DNA of 64,000 bases from Chalciporus piperatus. Lineage: Eukaryota > Basidiomycota > Agaricomycetes > Boletales > Boletaceae. The notes beneath the pieces were generated by a model. The model saw only the letters and a program-made list of their open reading frames with translations. It was not told the origin of the DNA and searched no databases. Position 1 is the stretch's first letter. Each line of letters opens with the position of its first letter. The translations under genes were made by a program, and so were the position numbers. Positions 9,735-18,372 of this stretch are shown here, in pieces. The stretch is taken from assembly GCA_038093975.1 (NCBI GenBank), contig JBBPTG010000003.1:806001-870000 (forward strand). Reading direction: 5' to 3'.

Positions 9735-12700
9735 TCATCGGGTGGATGAGAGATCACCGAGTGTCGCTTTAAAACGGCCCGTTTTATCGATGTACTCCAA
9801 CGTGTGCGCCATGCCCTTTGGGTCCGCTAGGAGGTATGAGAGATTGGTGGTTTTGCGTTTCGTCCTCGTCCACAGGACGTGTCTCTGCCTTGCGTAGTGG
9901 GGGCATGTTAGCAGGTAGTGGAGTACATCCTCCTTCGCGTCTCCGCAGTGCGGGCATTTGTCCGAGTCTGATTTAGTGATCCGTTTCAGGTATGCGTTGA
10001 GCGGGCAGTGACCTGAGCGGAGCCAAATGAGGACCGATGAGCGACGTTTCGCGAGCATTGCAGAGAGCGTGACGAATGAGCCTGCGAGTAATTTTGCGTC
10101 AATCTTGTTAATACGTTCGAAACGTGGTGACTTAGCCCATCTCCTCTCCCAGCGTTGGTGCGTCGCTTTCCTCTGCCATTGGAGGCAGGCCGATATGCTC
10201 ATAGGGAGCGACGCTTTGCGAAGAAACGTTGGGAGACGGCGTTTGGGACTCGAGCTCTCTGGACCTTCCGATGCTTTCTTTGCTTCCTCGTCTGCCCTCT
10301 CGTTGCCGTCTACTCCGCTATGTCCTGAGATCCAGTTGATCGTTATGCTCCGTCTTGGGATTTTGTTGGCCTTCGCGACTCCCCTCATGGCCCTGTTGAA
10401 TCTGTCTATTAGGTAGTGGCCGGGGCGGGTGGCGAAGGGGTTGGCTCCGGATTTGATGGCTGCTTGGTTGTCGACGTAGATGGATATTGGGAGGGATAGG
10501 TCGAGGTCCTCGTGTAAGAGATGGGCGGCTAGCAGTAGGCCCACCGCCTCGGATTCGTAGACCGTATGGGACTTGTCGTCTCCCAGGTAGTAGCGGAGCG
10601 ATTTCGTTCCTCCATCTGGGTGTATTAATACCGCCGCTGCGCCAATTCCTCCGTTGAGGCCCGATCCGTCGCAGTAGATCTTGGTCCCCTCGCGTTGCTC
10701 ATCGTGAAGTCTGATGGATTCCTCGCGGTTGCTGGCTATACGTGTGATGTATGGTACTGTTTCATTTGGCGGGCGACGGGCTGGCTGTAGGGTTTCCAGA
10801 CGAGAGGGGTCGATACTGAAGGCATGGGTGAGGTGATGGAGAGAGGACTTGTGACGTTTCACGAAGCGTCGAGCCGCACGTTTGATAAGGTGGTGCATGG
10901 GGTGGGAGGACGGGTGGGAGGAGAGTCGTACTGCTGCTCGGTGGCAGTGGTTCTGTATGCGAAGCTCGATGGGCATGATCTTGGCATGTGCTTCGAGTAC
11001 GTCTGTAGCTGTGGAGCGAAGGGCGCCAGTAATGCTCAACATAGCGAGACGTTGTACTTTACCCAGTTTCTTCGCTGCTCCTTTCGACCCCCTTGTGATT
11101 TCATCTTCTGTTCCTGAGTATAGTGGGGTGAACCAGACATCGGCGGCGTATAGCATCTTTGGTAAGGCGACAGAGGTGTAGAGTTGGCGCATAAGAGTGA
11201 GCGGGATGCCTTTGGAGGGGAGCGAGAGCCTCCGTAGTTGCATGACGTAGGCGGTGCCTTTCCCGACTGCGTAGTTGACATGGGCGTGCCATCTGAGTGC
11301 TTCGTCAACGATGACTCCGAGGAATCGATGGGTTGCGGACGGGGTGATGATCGTGCCGCGGATGTTGATTGGAACGCGTTCTTTTTTGTTCTGGGGGGTA
11401 AAGTCTATTAGCGCAAATTTTGAGGTTTCGAAGCGCGAGTTGTGATCTCTCGCCCATTCGAATCCTCCCCCAGCTCTCTCCAGCATGTCTATTAGGATCC
11501 TATGAGCGTCCTGTGTGTTGTTAGCTACCACGATGAAGGCGGCGTCGTCGACAAATGCCAAAGTGTGCTCTTTGGAGCCGTTCGCTACATCGACCAGGTC
11601 GGCGTTGTAGATTATGTACAGCACCATCGACAAAGGGTCCCCCTGACCTATGCCGTTGATGATGTCGATCCAGTCAGAAGTGTGGCCGTCGAAGACCAAA
11701 CGGGTACGCCGCCCTTCTAGTACCCGTTGGGTGAATGAAACTATTCGTTCAGGGATGCGCCGGCGTCGCATATTGTGCAAAAGGCGGTCGGTGACGGCGT
11801 TCGGAAAGGCTCCTTCGATATCGAGGAAAAGTGCTGATACTACCTTCTTCGTGCGCCAGGCGTTTTTGACGATCGCCTCCAGAAGGTGGAGTGAGTCAGT
11901 CGTGGATCTGCCTGGTCTGCCTCCGAAGTGGTTAGCAGGTAAAAGGTGATGCGTCTCGATCAGGTGCGATAGTTGATCAGCGACTACTGCCGTTAGCAGT
12001 TTCGCTGTCGTGTTAAGTAGGGCAATAGGCCTGTAGGCCTTCGGGATCGTGTAGTCTGGTCGCCCCGGTTTACGGAGTACGACGGTGGTGAAATCTTTCC
12101 ACGGTTGGTAATAGGTTTTAAGAAGAAAAGAAGCGTTGAAGATGCGTAAAAGGTGGGGCGTGAGCACGTCCGAGCATTGTTTAAAGACGACATTTGGAAT
12201 GCCGTCTGGTCCCGGCGCTTTGTACGGGCTCAGTTTTGATATGCTCCGTAAGAGCTGGGTCTTTGTTATGGTCCCTACGTCATCGACGGGGATAGGATAG
12301 TCATAGTCTTCTGGGACTGATGACAATTGCGGGGGAGGGGGAAAGAATTGATTAGCGAGAACGTCGCTCTTTTGTTCGTTAGTCCTGGCTTCGATCTGAT
12401 GCCCGTTAGGCGTTTTGGCTATGAGCGTGGGTACCCTCGAGGGGCCCCCATCTCCCGGCTCGGCGTTTAGATAGCGGTTAGCAGTCCAAACATCGTTAGA
12501 TGTTGCGTTTTCCAGCCATTCCATCCAGTGTTCCTTCTTCGTCTGTTTGATGGCTTCGGAGTATTTGTTCCGAAGCACGCGATGGGCCTCGTGAGCGGGG
12601 TGGTCCTGGAACGCTCTGAGCTTGAACGAGTCCGCCGCTGCTCTGTGTACCTCTTTGCGTAGGACGGTGAGGTCGTGGTTCCACCATCGTTTAGACGTTG

Positions 12701-13661
12701 GGCAGGGTTTCGAGACGGGCACATGCTCTTCGATGACCGTGAGTATGGCTTGTGTGAGTCCCTTTGCCGCTGCTTGGAATTCTCGGTCAGAAACGATGGG
12801 AGCATTTTGGGGGAACTTAGCCATCTCGACTGTGAGTGCGTCGTTGAAGCTCTCCCAATCCGTCTCGCGGAAGTTCTTCTTGGGTGGGAGCTCCGTTTTG
12901 GGGACTTCGAGTTCGAGGATGGACAGGATTGGGACGTGATCTGTACAGTCCCGGAGGCGTGGCTCGGTGTAGCAGTGGAGGAAGGATTGACACGTGTTCT
13001 CCGTGCAGAAAACGTTGTCTGGGCGTGTCCAGTTCTTGGAGGCAAGGGCTTGGAGCGTCGGCATGTCTTTGGGTAACGCTTGTTGCATGCCGTGCTCAGC
13101 CAAAAGTAAGAGGAGAGGCTCTGCGGCGTCGAGGTAGGAGTTGGTGAGGAGATGGGCGTTTCTTTCTTCCTCCCACATGGGATGATGGCGGTTGAAGTCG
13201 CCTAACCAGAGCATGTGGTCGTTCTCGCTTGGTTTGATTGTCTGTATATTCTCTTCCAAGTGCTTGTCTAGGGCAGTGATGGTGCGTTGAGACTCACCGT
13301 CGTTGTAAATGTTGTAGATCGTGCAGAGGCCGTATGGCCCTTTAAGTTGAATGACGACGACGTCCGATGAGGGAAAGGGGATTTGGCACCAGGATTCAGT
13401 TGCTATGTGGGTGGATACGAGGGTGATAGCTCTGCTTCGAGGTGCTCCCTCTGTGCGATGTGGGGTAGGGTATAGGGTGTGGTATTGTCGGTTGGATATC
13501 GTGAGGTTGAGAAAATTGATGTGCGGTTCCTGTAGGGCGATGATTTCCCATTCCTTGGGTTTGATGTTATTGAGAAGTGAGTGTTGAGCAGCGTGCGAGG
13601 TGTTTAGGTTTTGTTGCCAGATGCGTAGGGCTGTCGCGGTTTGATTGGTTGTACTATTCAT
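9735..13661 (-). CDS. LINE ORF2, endonuclease / reverse transcriptase / RNase H
   Basis: 1308 aa in one open frame. Residues about 10-240 are an APE-type endonuclease (ALQEPHIN with the catalytic Glu, and WLGDFNRHHPMW). Residues about 480-790 are the reverse transcriptase: PYKAPGPDGIPN, LNTTAKLLTAVVADQ, FLDIEGAFPNAV, GIGQGDPLSMVLY and the catalytic box FVDDAAFIV. Residues about 990-1130 are RNase H with the expected acidic residues in YCDGSGLNGG, YESEAVGLLL and YVDNQAAIKSG, then SGHSGVDGNERADEEAK. Near the end is the cysteine cluster CPHCGDAKEDVLHYLLTCPH. All catalytic motifs appear intact. This enzyme nicks the target and copies the LINE RNA in place. Confidence 0.9.
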   Translation of the reverse strand: MNSTTNQTATALRIWQQNLNTSHAAQHSLLNNIKPKEWEIIALQEPHINFLNLTISNRQYHTLYPTPHRTEGAPRSRAITLVSTHIATESWCQIPFPSSDVVVIQLKGPYGLCTIYNIYNDGESQRTITALDKHLEENIQTIKPSENDHMLWLGDFNRHHPMWEEERNAHLLTNSYLDAAEPLLLLLAEHGMQQALPKDMPTLQALASKNWTRPDNVFCTENTCQSFLHCYTEPRLRDCTDHVPILSILELEVPKTELPPKKNFRETDWESFNDALTVEMAKFPQNAPIVSDREFQAAAKGLTQAILTVIEEHVPVSKPCPTSKRWWNHDLTVLRKEVHRAAADSFKLRAFQDHPAHEAHRVLRNKYSEAIKQTKKEHWMEWLENATSNDVWTANRYLNAEPGDGGPSRVPTLIAKTPNGHQIEARTNEQKSDVLANQFFPPPPQLSSVPEDYDYPIPVDDVGTITKTQLLRSISKLSPYKAPGPDGIPNVVFKQCSDVLTPHLLRIFNASFLLKTYYQPWKDFTTVVLRKPGRPDYTIPKAYRPIALLNTTAKLLTAVVADQLSHLIETHHLLPANHFGGRPGRSTTDSLHLLEAIVKNAWRTKKVVSALFLDIEGAFPNAVTDRLLHNMRRRRIPERIVSFTQRVLEGRRTRLVFDGHTSDWIDIINGIGQGDPLSMVLYIIYNADLVDVANGSKEHTLAFVDDAAFIVVANNTQDAHRILIDMLERAGGGFEWARDHNSRFETSKFALIDFTPQNKKERVPINIRGTIITPSATHRFLGVIVDEALRWHAHVNYAVGKGTAYVMQLRRLSLPSKGIPLTLMRQLYTSVALPKMLYAADVWFTPLYSGTEDEITRGSKGAAKKLGKVQRLAMLSITGALRSTATDVLEAHAKIMPIELRIQNHCHRAAVRLSSHPSSHPMHHLIKRAARRFVKRHKSSLHHLTHAFSIDPSRLETLQPARRPPNETVPYITRIASNREESIRLHDEQREGTKIYCDGSGLNGGIGAAAVLIHPDGGTKSLRYYLGDDKSHTVYESEAVGLLLAAHLLHEDLDLSLPISIYVDNQAAIKSGANPFATRPGHYLIDRFNRAMRGVAKANKIPRRSITINWISGHSGVDGNERADEEAKKASEGPESSSPKRRLPTFLRKASLPMSISACLQWQRKATHQRWERRWAKSPRFERINKIDAKLLAGSFVTLSAMLAKRRSSVLIWLRSGHCPLNAYLKRITKSDSDKCPHCGDAKEDVLHYLLTCPHYARQRHVLWTRTKRKTTNLSYLLADPKGMAHTLEYIDKTGRFKATLGDLSSTR

Positions 13662-15694
13662 GAGGAGATAAGTGCGTTGTGGACTTCGTCGATGGACTGC
13701 GAGCGGGCTGAGATGGGTAGGTTAGGGAGATGCTGAATGGGGGAGAGTTGGTCTAGGAGGTCGAAGGGGTTGGAGGATGCTGGTCTGGCGTTCTCTAGGT
13801 CTATCAGCGGTGGTTCGCGGGGCGGGCGGGACGAGCGTTGACTGGCCCTCTGGTCCGGGCCTTTGGGGGCCGCCGTGCGCTGATGTCGGACTGGTATAGA
13901 GTTGGAGGAGGTGGCGGGCGTGTTGTTGCTGTCTTTACCTTCCCTTACTTTACCTCTCCGAGATCTGGAGTTGGGTTTGAAGTTCAGGGTGGACTGGCGT
14001 AACGCCGCTGCGTTTGGGGGGTGCATTTGAGTGGTTGCCGGTGGTGGCGACTCCTTTCTTGTTAGCCGTTTCGGCGGGAGTGTCACCTGTGTCCAGGGTT
14101 CGTGAGTAGGGAAGTAGGGCATTAGATTCTCAGGGTGCTTAGCGTTGAGTTCATCGCACTTGGCGATGAACGTTGGGCAGCGTTGATCGTTGCTTGCGTG
14201 TCCTTCGTCGTTGCAGCTGACGCAGAAGGAGCCCTCGCTTTTTGGACAGTGTTCGGTCTTATGTAGATGGCCGCAGGATGCACACACATCATGTAGGGAT
14301 TTGCATACGCGTGCAATGTGCCCCCAAAGCTGGCACTTGGCGCAGCGGATGGGCTCGCGTCGCTCCTTCCATGGGTGGAGTCTCTCCTTGCCTACTAATA
14401 AGCCGTCCCTGAGAATGTTATTAGCCACATCCGCGATGTTAAAGGAGAATACCGCGTGGGCCACTCGTTGGTTGGGAGAGCGTTTTTCGATGGGCTTCAC
14501 CCATCTTACACTGTCGAGTGCTCCACTTGGCATGTTGTTTTCCGCCTCTAGTTCGTTTAGCCAGTCCCTGCTTTTAACATCATATCGGATAGGGATGAAG
14601 GGGACCAGGATTTGGTGTTGGCGGTCCTTAACGACTGCTTGGATGCCCAGCCGTTCTATAAACTTGGTTCTGATGTCCGGTTCGCGTATCCAGTCGGCTG
14701 ATGATGCGTCGTTCATTTCTAGCGTTAGGCCGCCACCCCGAAGTCGGAGGACAGCTGCGACTTTGGGAATGGTGCCGTAGGGCGGTTGGAGTGAGTCGAG
14801 GGCTTCCTGTATCTTGGTGGCTATAGTGCTTGTAGGGGTGTCCGTTTCGAAGATGGGCTGGTCTCCGATGGGTTGGAGAAGAATTTGGCGTTCTCGCACG
14901 GCCGCCCTAGCTAGCGCTGGAAGGGCTACAGGGTTGTTGACGGTGGTGATATGTTGGGTAGGGCTTAGGTTCGCTTTGACTGCGGAACTGTAGGATGGTC
15001 GTTGAGCGTCGTTTGTGGTGCCATGGAGTTGGGCGCTTCCGCTACAGAGGGTGTTGATGCATTCTTGTGTAGTATTCAACGAAGGGGTGAGGAGTTCGAT
15101 CGCGTTTTTGACATCGCTGATGCTTGAGTATACAGCGTCGGCCGCCTCCTCTACTCTCTCCAGAGTGGCTTCGATGGATGGACCGGATAAGGAGTTGGAG
15201 ATGTCGAGGCGAGTTTGCTCCAGTACTTTCGTGTTGGATTCGAGGTTTTCTGCGGTTTGCATCATTTTTCCAACGTGGGACGATATGGCGGTTATGACCT
15301 GGGCGGCGACTTCTGATGCTATCGAGTCCTTGACGTGGTCTATGACTGCTGTTGCGACCTCGGAGGCTGCATTATCGCGAAGGATGTATATTACTGCTCG
15401 GATGCCCTCGATAGCGGGGCGTGGGACTTTGTTTAACTGCGAGATTTGGGCCAGCGCGTATGCTAAGTGCTCGGTTGAAAACGGATGTCCCACCTGGCAT
15501 AATGAAAACTTTTCTAAGTATTTGATGCCTTCTTCCGCGCTCGTGACCGAGTAGTCATCAGATTCCAGCAATTCGTCTAGGGCGATAGACGCGTTTGGGT
15601 TGCCGGTTGAGGTTCTGGATGGTCTATTCGTAGGCGTGGGAAGTTTTGGCATAGAGCCTCCCATCCGAGTGTTGCGCCCATTTCCGAGGACCAT
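13658..15694 (-). CDS. LINE ORF1, gag-like nucleic-acid-binding protein
   Basis: 678 aa. The N-terminal half is helical (residues about 60-230, with repeated short heptad-like stretches such as AASEVATAVIDHVKDSIASE), followed by a conserved globular part and a cysteine cluster of three knuckles near residues 445-510: CAKCQLWGHIARVC, CASCGHLHKTEHC and CVSCNDEGHASNDQRC. The C-terminal 150 residues are proline- and serine-rich. ORF1 proteins of LINEs coat the RNA and help target-primed reverse transcription. The stop codon overlaps the ORF2 start as ATGA (13658-13661), so ORF2 is probably translated by termination-reinitiation. Upstream in-frame codons exist; the first ATG of the open frame was taken. 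Confidence 0.85.
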   Translation of the reverse strand: MVLGNGRNTRMGGSMPKLPTPTNRPSRTSTGNPNASIALDELLESDDYSVTSAEEGIKYLEKFSLCQVGHPFSTEHLAYALAQISQLNKVPRPAIEGIRAVIYILRDNAASEVATAVIDHVKDSIASEVAAQVITAISSHVGKMMQTAENLESNTKVLEQTRLDISNSLSGPSIEATLERVEEAADAVYSSISDVKNAIELLTPSLNTTQECINTLCSGSAQLHGTTNDAQRPSYSSAVKANLSPTQHITTVNNPVALPALARAAVRERQILLQPIGDQPIFETDTPTSTIATKIQEALDSLQPPYGTIPKVAAVLRLRGGGLTLEMNDASSADWIREPDIRTKFIERLGIQAVVKDRQHQILVPFIPIRYDVKSRDWLNELEAENNMPSGALDSVRWVKPIEKRSPNQRVAHAVFSFNIADVANNILRDGLLVGKERLHPWKERREPIRCAKCQLWGHIARVCKSLHDVCASCGHLHKTEHCPKSEGSFCVSCNDEGHASNDQRCPTFIAKCDELNAKHPENLMPYFPTHEPWTQVTLPPKRLTRKESPPPATTQMHPPNAAALRQSTLNFKPNSRSRRGKVREGKDSNNTPATSSNSIPVRHQRTAAPKGPDQRASQRSSRPPREPPLIDLENARPASSNPFDLLDQLSPIQHLPNLPISARSQSIDEVHNALISS

Positions 15695-15870
15695 GGGGCT
15701 AACGCGGGTAGGGATTGGGGCTGGGGAGGTGGTTGGGGTGGTTGGGGTGGTTTGGTTGTCTATTGCTCGCTGTGCGCGATGGGTAAACTACTTCTATTCC
15801 TCAGTCTTTTTTCGGGGTCCCGAAGGGGTGCCACGTAGTAGGTGGGAAAGAAGGTTTTTCTCTCTTCGAA

Positions 15871-17964
15871 TTGCTGGTTGAACCTTTAGCGTTGCAAGAA
15901 TGCATGCAAACTTGATGAACAATGAAGACATCGCGAATTCTCGCCCCGGGCTACAAAGGATGTTGAACGCGAAGTCCCGGCAGGAAGATCGACAACGGAC
16001 TCACCATAGTCTTCTCCCATATCCAAAGACTAAATGACGAGGATCAATGACATCCTTGTTGATTTGACCGTCTGATGTGAGGAAGCGTTCTGGCCGGAAC
16101 ACGTGTGGTTCTGGAAATGCGTCGGGATCGTGCAAGATAGCCCTGGAGATATCAAGACAGTCAAAACACCAAAAGAATTCAAGGGGAACTGTTCCTACCG
16201 AAGGTTAGTGAGAACGGCGCTACCTGCAGGTATGTGGTATCCCTTGTATTCGTCGTCGATCTCAACGACGTGATCGCTACCTGCCGTCATCGTGAGCTGG
16301 GAGACCGGTCAGCTCGCTGATGACTACTCACCATAGGAGGTGGTGGGTCTCCACCTCATCATTTCTAATACCATGGCTTGGACATAGGTCAGAGCAGAAA
16401 AGTCCCCGAATGTGGCTACAATGATGGAGTCCATGTTGCTTCAGTGAGGTCAGAAAGTAACTGCCAACGGACTGACGTATGTTTCCATGGCCGACGACAC
16501 GGTCAACCTCGCGTTGACCCTTCTCTTGAACCTCAGGAAACTACATGAGCGATCAGTCGTCGTCACGAAGCGACACCAAGTCATTGCTGACCCAGTACAA
16601 AGCCATCACTAATGCTTGCAGCGTCAGAGAACTTGAATGAATTCCGCCTGATGAACGTGAGCAGGACATCAAGCAAGTTGCCAAGATGTTGCCTACCTAC
16701 GTAAAGACCAGCAGCAACGTCCCTCACAAAAATATCATGGGCGATGTCGATACCGCCATCAATGCCAACAGTCAATGCGTCCACCACATATGAGGTATGA
16801 GCGGACCCTTCGAGCTGGACTAAGTCGTCAGTGAGAGAACCGGGGCATGGCGGAAACATTACAATTTTCCGCTTAGATTCGCTGTAAGGTACGTTGACCA
16901 TGTTGCGCACTTGCTCACTGTAAACACGAACGGTCCGCTTGAAAGGGACCAACCACTCAGGAAGATTGAGAACTGACTAGTTAGAGTTGAATTTGACGAT
17001 CGAAACCAAATAAGCTCACAATCTAACTTGAAAAAGATACACATAAGGTCCCATTTAATTGACGTTTGCCAGACCATGATATGATGTACGGCGGAAAGGG
17101 CCTGAAAATGGGAAGCAGTCTTTGGGAGGTGCGGAACGCCATACGCAATGTTCATCATGAGATCCCCAGAGGCACTGCCGCTCAATTGAACATTCGAAAT
17201 CAGAGGGTTCGGTAGACATATACGCACTCGAAGAAATGGACAAACGTCTGTTCGGGCTTCTCGATGATTTTCGCTAACATTTCCACAGTATTATGCATCA
17301 TCTCAGACTCCAATCGAGAGGTGCTTGAAGGGGGAAGCGCGTCATGGAATGCTTGTCTGCGTAATCTCCACGGTTCTAAGAGTTTCATGAAGCAACCAGG
17401 AGGTTTAATGGGCGAATGGTACACACCATCGTTAGGCATGTGTGCGAATGACCATTCCCAACCGCTTGATAAAGACTGTCATGAGGAAAGGTGTGATCAA
17501 CGGAGGACCTGAGCGCACCCAAAACGGCGAAGATTATCAAAATACGGTGGCCTGAAAACAATACTTAGGATAAGTCTGTTGACCTGCGTCAGCGAACCCG
17601 ATTTACCTTCCGGAATATATCTTGGATCTTTCTCCAAGTAATTCATGGACTGCAGTATTTGAGCTCAAAATAATTGTGTCGCGCCCAAATTCGCGAACGT
17701 GAACGATATCGGATCCTATCCTCTTGCTGAGAGCTGCGTACTTCAAAGCAGATGTGTAGGCTGGACGACGGCCATACTACAACAAACGATTCAGACTCTA
17801 AAACAACAAGATCAGGAAACGACACATGCGATGGAACCCCACAAAGGAATGCGAGGAGGACCTGGAGGGAGCCGTAGGTGATTGCCTTTCCTCAGATACA
17901 AGGTGGTCATTGCGACCATACATAGGATGGCGACCAGCGAATCCAAGACAAGAAGTGCAGTCAT
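15871..17964 (-). pseudogene. cytochrome P450, 3' end lost at a LINE, probably a pseudogene
   Basis: The start at 17964 gives a hydrophobic anchor (VLDSLVAILCMVAMTTLYL), then the proline hinge LPPGPPRIPLWGS. Spliced pieces follow in P450 order: IGSDIVHVREFGRDTIILSS; helix C PWRLRRQAFHDAL (after removing a GTGTGT...TTAG intron at about 17416-17367); LPEWLVPFKRTVRVYSEQV; the K-helix ExxR in YVQAMVLEMMRWRP; YKGYHIPAGSAVL; HDPDAFPEPHVFRPERFL; and the heme box FGYGRRLCPGREFAMSS. The heme cysteine codon is split by intron 16004-15951. Against function: a frame change near 17470 (RLG / WEWSF), no I-helix AGxDT, and loss of roughly the last 50 residues after ATLKVQPA, where the LINE begins. P450s are ER-anchored heme monooxygenases; the substrate cannot be inferred. 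Confidence 0.7.
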
Positions 17965-18372
17965 TGGGGTAAGACGGGTAGAATGAGGTTTAAGGGACTA
18001 GGCCTCCTATCCTTGAAACCTTCGGGATAAAAAGAGCCTTCACTTCAAATAAGCAACAACATCGAATAGGTCGCTTCAGATCGGTAATGCGAGATCCAGG
18101 GTATGGAATTCTGGCTGACTCTTCACCCGAGCTGTCATGTGGTCCGTGGACTAAGACTCTGAGAGAAAATGGACTCCCACTTCGCATGGCTCGTGGAACT
18201 CAGTTATTGCTTAGTTAGTCCCGTTTTAGGACACTCGGGGCTGACACCCGCGTCCCTGAAACGTCTGGAGACTGTTTTGGTCTTCGGAAGATCACCGCAA
18301 GTCGACTTCCGAAGAGACCATGGAATGATCATCAGACTTCGTAATATGTACAAAACTGTCTTCAAAATGTGC

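Larger units (their letters stand above)
9135..15870 (-). mobile_element. non-LTR retrotransposon (LINE) with endonuclease, RT and RNase H
   Basis: Two long overlapping ORFs, a 3' UTR of about 570 bp and a terminal run of 25 A (T on the plus strand, 9135-9159). The domain order APE endonuclease, RT, RNase H, CCHC-like cysteines fits the Tad1/I-type LINEs of fungi. The right (5') limit is inferred from where the P450 coding text stops making sense (about 15870). No convincing target-site duplication was found. Both ORFs are intact, so this copy may be young. Confidence 0.8.

Noticed and set aside
12467..13045. 192-codon minus-strand ORF in another frame of LINE ORF2
   Set aside because: Low-complexity, Ser/Arg-rich shadow of the endonuclease-RT linker.
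13990..14780. Plus-strand ORF of 196 codons within LINE ORF1
   Set aside because: Antisense shadow of a well-supported minus-strand ORF; no independent motif.
9120..15885. Target-site duplication of the LINE (TCAAGCAGGGCATTC versus TCAACCAGCAATTC)
   Set aside because: Several mismatches and a gap; similarity is at chance level for AT/GC-mixed text.
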